From NCBI GenBank assembly GCA_902796095.1, contig CADBNP010000266.1, positions 1-8,946 on the forward strand: a stretch of 8,946 nucleotides of DNA. The letters run 5' to 3'. This document shows positions 6,614 through 8,946 of the stretch, one piece after another (positions within the stretch are counted from its first letter, which is position 1; every line of letters begins with the position of its first letter). The position numbers and the translations under genes were made by a program. A model generated the notes under the pieces. It saw nothing but the letters and a program-made list of their open reading frames with translations, was not told where the DNA came from and did no database searches. The DNA comes from an uncultured Aeromonadales bacterium (GTDB taxonomy: Bacteria > Pseudomonadota > Gammaproteobacteria > Enterobacterales > Succinivibrionaceae).

Positions 6614-8680
6614 TTATCTGTAGTCAGAAGGTCTGAGATCCTCCTCGATTATAGGATCAGACATTAATTCTCCGATGATTTCATCTGCAATTACGCTTTT
6701 ATCTGCGTTTCCGCTCTTGTCGAGGCCTTTCAGAAAAGCGTAGTCATCAATGTATATGGTGCCTGTGTTTTTCACGTTTTCTGTAATCTCTATATACTTA
6801 TCCAGATTCAGTTTTTTCAGTTCATCTTTAATTTTGTTTTCCGCTTCCTTTTTATCATCAGCCGGAATATCTGAATTTTCATCGGATTTTTGATCATCTG
6901 CCGGTGCAGTAATCTTTTCCTTCTGGTTGTCTGAAGAGCAGGCTGTTTCATGGTCCTTCATGCAGTGATCTTCGCTGCCTTCCTCTTTCTGGATATTTTC
7001 TGAGGTGACTTTTGTATCCGGTGCAGAATCTGGGGATGTTTCCAAGTCTTCTGATTTTGTTTTAAGAAGTTTTTTAAGTTCCTCCTCAGTGCTGTTCTTC
7101 CATTCCTTTTTATAGCTGGTTTTTAACAGGTATAAAAATTCTTCAAATTCAGCAGTTGTTGCTACGAATTTGCCGTAGGTATTGACTTCTACATTGCCGT
7201 TAAACAGTGACAGTATCATACTCAGAGTTTTATTCTCATCATCGCTTAACCTGCTGTGCTCTCTCTGTTTAAGAATCCCGATGCTGGCAGATTTTATAAT
7301 TCCGCTGTATGTTTTTGCCTTCTGTACTGCAGATGTATCCGTTGCCTGAACTGACTCATTTTGACTTTCAGTTTCAGTAGATTTTTCGTAGTACTTAATA
7401 AAATTTTCCCTCTTGTTTTCAAGATGGGATTTCAGATTGAGATATCTGAATATGTATTTGGTATTTTTAATGTTTCTGTTCAGTTCATAATACGCTCTTA
7501 CATGCCTTTTGCCTCTGTATTCCGGAATGTTGTAGCGCTTATACAGGCTTTTAACCAGCCAGTCAAAATGATGGAGAAGCTTTGTGTCATTGATATAGCG
7601 ATAGTATGACAGCCACCCCATGAATTCGTCTTCAACCTTCATTCCGGTGCACAGCATGGATATTTTATTGTCCAGCTCGAATTTTGCGCATGCGACACTG
7701 CAAACACTCTTTTCTGCAGTTATTTTATTAGCATATTTTTTTACCATGCTTTCAATGGCTTTTTCGTGTTTGCGGATGGATTCCTCTCTCACGCTGATAA
7801 GATCGTTCCTGAAGTAATAGCCGAGATAAAACAGACCGTCGGAGAAACTTTTATGCTCTGTTTTATTTTCGTTGATCTGGAGTTTTTTGGATCTCAGATC
7901 ATCGATTATCATGTTCTTGAGTGTCTCACCTTTTTCTCGATCTCCGTTGTAGAGAATAAGTATATCGTCCACAAATCTGAAGTAGCATATATCTTTCAGT
8001 TTGCCGTACTTCTCGTCTATATCCTCCAGAAATATATCGGCAAGCAGTCCTGAACAGGAAAGACCCTCCGGAACACCAATAATATTATTCTGTGGATCCT
8101 GATTTTTGCCCGGATCATATACAGCACCGGTTTCCGGATCATATGCAGAGGTGGTGATAATTTTTTCTATAAGATTCAGAGCAGTTTCATTTCCTATTAT
8201 CTGCAGCTTGTTCATCAGAAGTTCGAAATTGATTGATGCAAAGAAGCGGGTAAGATCCAGCTTTATATAGCCTGAATATCTATCTTTTTCAGTGAGGATC
8301 TGTTTTATTACCTGATCCGGACGCGGGCGGCTCTTCAGGGAAGGAAATTTCTTTTTCAGTATTTGAGAAATTCCTGCTATTACAACACGATCCCTGATGG
8401 TTGGAACGCATATTTTTCTTGGAGGCTTACCAGGTCCCTTCGGGATCAGCATCATTCTGTAACGAGTGAACTTGTAACTGCCGTTTTCGACTTTTTTTGC
8501 TATTATCTGCAGTTCATCTGTCAGATTTTTGATAAAAGAGCAGGAATCTGTGTAATCGATTCCGGTGGCACATCGTTTCTTTGAGGCAACCTTGTCATAT
8601 GTTAATCTGATCAGATTGCTTCTGTTGAAAAATTCAGAGATAAGATCTTCCTTTGCTGAGCTGTTGCCGTCATTTTCCAC
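6614..8680 (-). CDS. Stand-alone reverse transcriptase with long C-terminal extension (UG/defence-associated type suspected)
   Basis: A 688-residue protein with an N-terminal reverse transcriptase core. Fingers: ATGIDYT (38-44), RMMLIPKGPGKPPRKICVPT (75-94) and IRDRVV (95-100). Motif A: YIKLDLTRFFASI with D142. Motif B: GVPEGLSCS (202-210), with Glu in place of the usual Gln. Motif C: FRFVDDILILY with D238/D239. Motifs D/E: KLQINENKT and LFYLGYY. Residues about 352-383 (FMGWLSYYRY...) recall the thumb of group II intron enzymes. Then come about 300 residues without a recognised domain: a helical stretch (about 455-545), an acidic low-complexity linker (about 541-612) and a small C-terminal segment. 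Retron markers (NAxxH, VTG) and an HNH domain are not seen. The reaction is RNA-templated DNA synthesis; an anti-phage role is inference. The first standard start is the GTG at 8680: its frame is open 44 codons further upstream without ATG, GTG or TTG. Confidence 0.88.
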   Translation of the reverse strand: MENDGNSSAKEDLISEFFNRSNLIRLTYDKVASKKRCATGIDYTDSCSFIKNLTDELQIIAKKVENGSYKFTRYRMMLIPKGPGKPPRKICVPTIRDRVVIAGISQILKKKFPSLKSRPRPDQVIKQILTEKDRYSGYIKLDLTRFFASINFELLMNKLQIIGNETALNLIEKIITTSAYDPETGAVYDPGKNQDPQNNIIGVPEGLSCSGLLADIFLEDIDEKYGKLKDICYFRFVDDILILYNGDREKGETLKNMIIDDLRSKKLQINENKTEHKSFSDGLFYLGYYFRNDLISVREESIRKHEKAIESMVKKYANKITAEKSVCSVACAKFELDNKISMLCTGMKVEDEFMGWLSYYRYINDTKLLHHFDWLVKSLYKRYNIPEYRGKRHVRAYYELNRNIKNTKYIFRYLNLKSHLENKRENFIKYYEKSTETESQNESVQATDTSAVQKAKTYSGIIKSASIGILKQREHSRLSDDENKTLSMILSLFNGNVEVNTYGKFVATTAEFEEFLYLLKTSYKKEWKNSTEEELKKLLKTKSEDLETSPDSAPDTKVTSENIQKEEGSEDHCMKDHETACSSDNQKEKITAPADDQKSDENSDIPADDKKEAENKIKDELKKLNLDKYIEITENVKNTGTIYIDDYAFLKGLDKSGNADKSVIADEIIGELMSDPIIEEDLRPSDYR

Positions 8681-8686
8681 AGAATG

Positions 8687-8693
8687 CCTCCTT
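8687..8693 (-). promoter_or_regulatory. Consensus ribosome binding site of the reverse transcriptase gene
   Basis: Read on the minus strand, AAGGAGG lies six bases ahead of the GTG at 8680. It is a full match to the anti-Shine-Dalgarno consensus, stronger than any site in the neighbouring operon, and it decides the start codon. Confidence 0.85.
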
Positions 8694-8705
8694 GATTTTT
8701 TGAAC

Positions 8706-8730
8706 TTTATAATCGTGTTTTTATAATCGT
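8706..8730. repeat. Tandem 11-base direct repeat in the reverse transcriptase leader
   Basis: TTTATAATCGT occurs twice (8706-8716 and 8720-8730) with GTT between, a 14-base period. On the minus strand it reads ACGATTATAAA twice and lies about 13 bases ahead of the ribosome binding site. Each copy contains a TATAAA that could serve as a -10 element, but no good -35 stands at the right distance from either. A repressor operator or a feature of a template RNA are both possible. Confidence 0.6.
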
Positions 8731-8797
8731 TTTCCTGGAAATTCTGCAGGATGATGAACCCGAATCCCGAACCGTGTCTTTTTCTCCTGAAAGAATC

Positions 8798-8813
8798 AGT
8801 TCTCTTCAGAACT
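8798..8813 (-). repeat. Hairpin AGTTCT-gaag-AGAACT
   Basis: A perfect six-base-pair stem with a four-base loop on the reverse transcriptase strand, about 118 bases ahead of its start. CTGA (8787-8790) and TCAG (8816-8819) can extend it across an interior loop. Confidence 0.5.
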
Positions 8814-8870
8814 TATCAGAAAGAAGGATTGTTTTTCAATTTCCGAACTGACCCTCATCTGCAGATTCTG

Positions 8871-8901
8871 TTTTTTAACCGGCTGTAATCCGGTGAAAAA
8901 A
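8871..8901. repeat. Hairpin ACCGG/CCGGT flanked by T6 and A6
   Basis: A five-base-pair GC-rich stem (8878-8882 with 8890-8894) lies between six T (8871-8876) and six A (8896-8901) on the plus strand, so the runs can pair and lengthen the stem. Because the T-run precedes and the A-run follows on both strands, this is not a standard terminator. Confidence 0.5.
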
Positions 8902-8946
8902 TATGAATTACTATCATTTCAAAAGTGCCAATAAACATCAACTATA

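Larger units (their letters stand above)
8694..8946 (-). other. Leader region upstream of the reverse transcriptase: candidate noncoding RNA locus
   Basis: These 253 bases up to the window edge contain no convincing gene. Read on the minus strand they hold, from far to near: a hairpin ACCGG/CCGGT with a seven-base loop (8878-8894) flanked by T6 and A6 runs that can extend the stem; a hairpin AGTTCT/AGAACT with GAAG loop (8798-8813), with an outer CTGA/TCAG pair; a duplicated TTCGGG (8759-8771); a five-base-pair stem TCCTG/CAGGA (8733-8751); and the tandem repeat at 8706-8730. The T6/A6 arrangement is the wrong way round for a terminator on either strand. Many reverse transcriptase systems (retrons, DRT2, DRT9) keep their template or partner RNA in this position, which is why the region is flagged; the sequence itself does not prove an RNA. 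Confidence 0.35.

Noticed and set aside
6614..8680. Canonical retron
   Set aside because: The reverse transcriptase lacks the NAxxH and VTG motifs typical of retron enzymes, and no clear msr/msd with paired end repeats could be traced in the visible leader.
6614..8680. Group II intron-encoded protein
   Set aside because: The core and thumb look related, but there is no HNH endonuclease, no domain-V-like hairpin after the stop codon, and the C-terminal extension is acidic and unlike a maturase DNA-binding domain.
6614..8680. Diversity-generating retroelement
   Set aside because: No adenine-variable template/variable repeat pair and no target gene are visible; the protein is also far longer than typical DGR enzymes.
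8681..8812. N-terminal extension of the reverse transcriptase
   Set aside because: The frame is open for 44 codons upstream of the GTG but contains no ATG, GTG or TTG, and the consensus AAGGAGG sits exactly at the GTG.
8855..8938. 27-codon minus-strand frame (MFIGTFEM...) in the leader
   Set aside because: No ribosome binding site ahead of its ATG, a stop lies two codons upstream, and it covers the T6/ACCGG hairpin. Likely chance.
1..8946. CRISPR array, tRNA or rRNA genes, insertion sequence ends
   Set aside because: I saw no regularly spaced repeats, no cloverleaf or ribosomal RNA sequence, and no transposase or terminal inverted repeats in either strand by eye.

Overview
The window reads as chromosome of a motile Gram-negative bacterium, most likely a gammaproteobacterium. 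The gene order cheA-cheB-motC-motD-parC-parP-cheW-DUF2802 matches the end of the polar flagellar/chemotaxis cluster of Pseudomonas (established knowledge). Vibrio has a similar cluster, but as I recall it without motCD. Base composition looks moderate, unlike high-GC Pseudomonas, so a moderate-GC relative (for example an Aeromonadales/Succinivibrionaceae gut organism) is a guess from composition and synteny only.

Positions 1-6438 are one tightly packed plus-strand transcription unit. It holds the 3' end of cheA (CheW-like P5 domain), a long-linker cheB (receptor methylesterase), the stator pair motC/motD, a ParA-type ATPase (parC), a CheW-domain partner protein (parP), cheW, and a membrane-anchored coiled-coil DUF2802 protein. 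Junctions are very tight: 3 bases between motC and motD, motD stop abutting the parC start, ATGA overlap parC/parP, TAATG overlap cheW/DUF2802. Together these genes make the signalling core (CheA/CheW), the adaptation enzyme (CheB), the torque generator (MotC/MotD) and the pole-placement machinery (ParC/ParP). The one break in the packing is a spacer of about 200 bases between parP and cheW that holds three perfect inverted repeats. The operon ends at a hairpin followed by a T-rich stretch near 6570-6605.

Positions 6614-8680 hold one large minus-strand gene, convergent with the operon. It encodes a 688-residue protein with an N-terminal reverse transcriptase core (motif A Asp142, a PEG version of the motif-B PQG, FVDD catalytic box), a group-II-like thumb, and a long C-terminal extension with an acidic low-complexity linker. 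I see no retron signature motifs, no group II intron endonuclease and no diversity-generating repeat. The best fit is a stand-alone reverse transcriptase of the 'unknown group'/defence-associated (UG/DRT) kind, class not assignable by eye. It starts at a GTG behind a perfect AAGGAGG.

Positions 8694-8946, upstream of the reverse transcriptase, contain no convincing gene. They hold a tandem 11-base direct repeat close to the ribosome binding site and three hairpins. This is where a template or guide RNA of the system would be sought, and the window ends before its outer limit can be seen. The reverse transcriptase plus this leader is the best candidate for an undescribed system here; the rest is a well-known motility operon.
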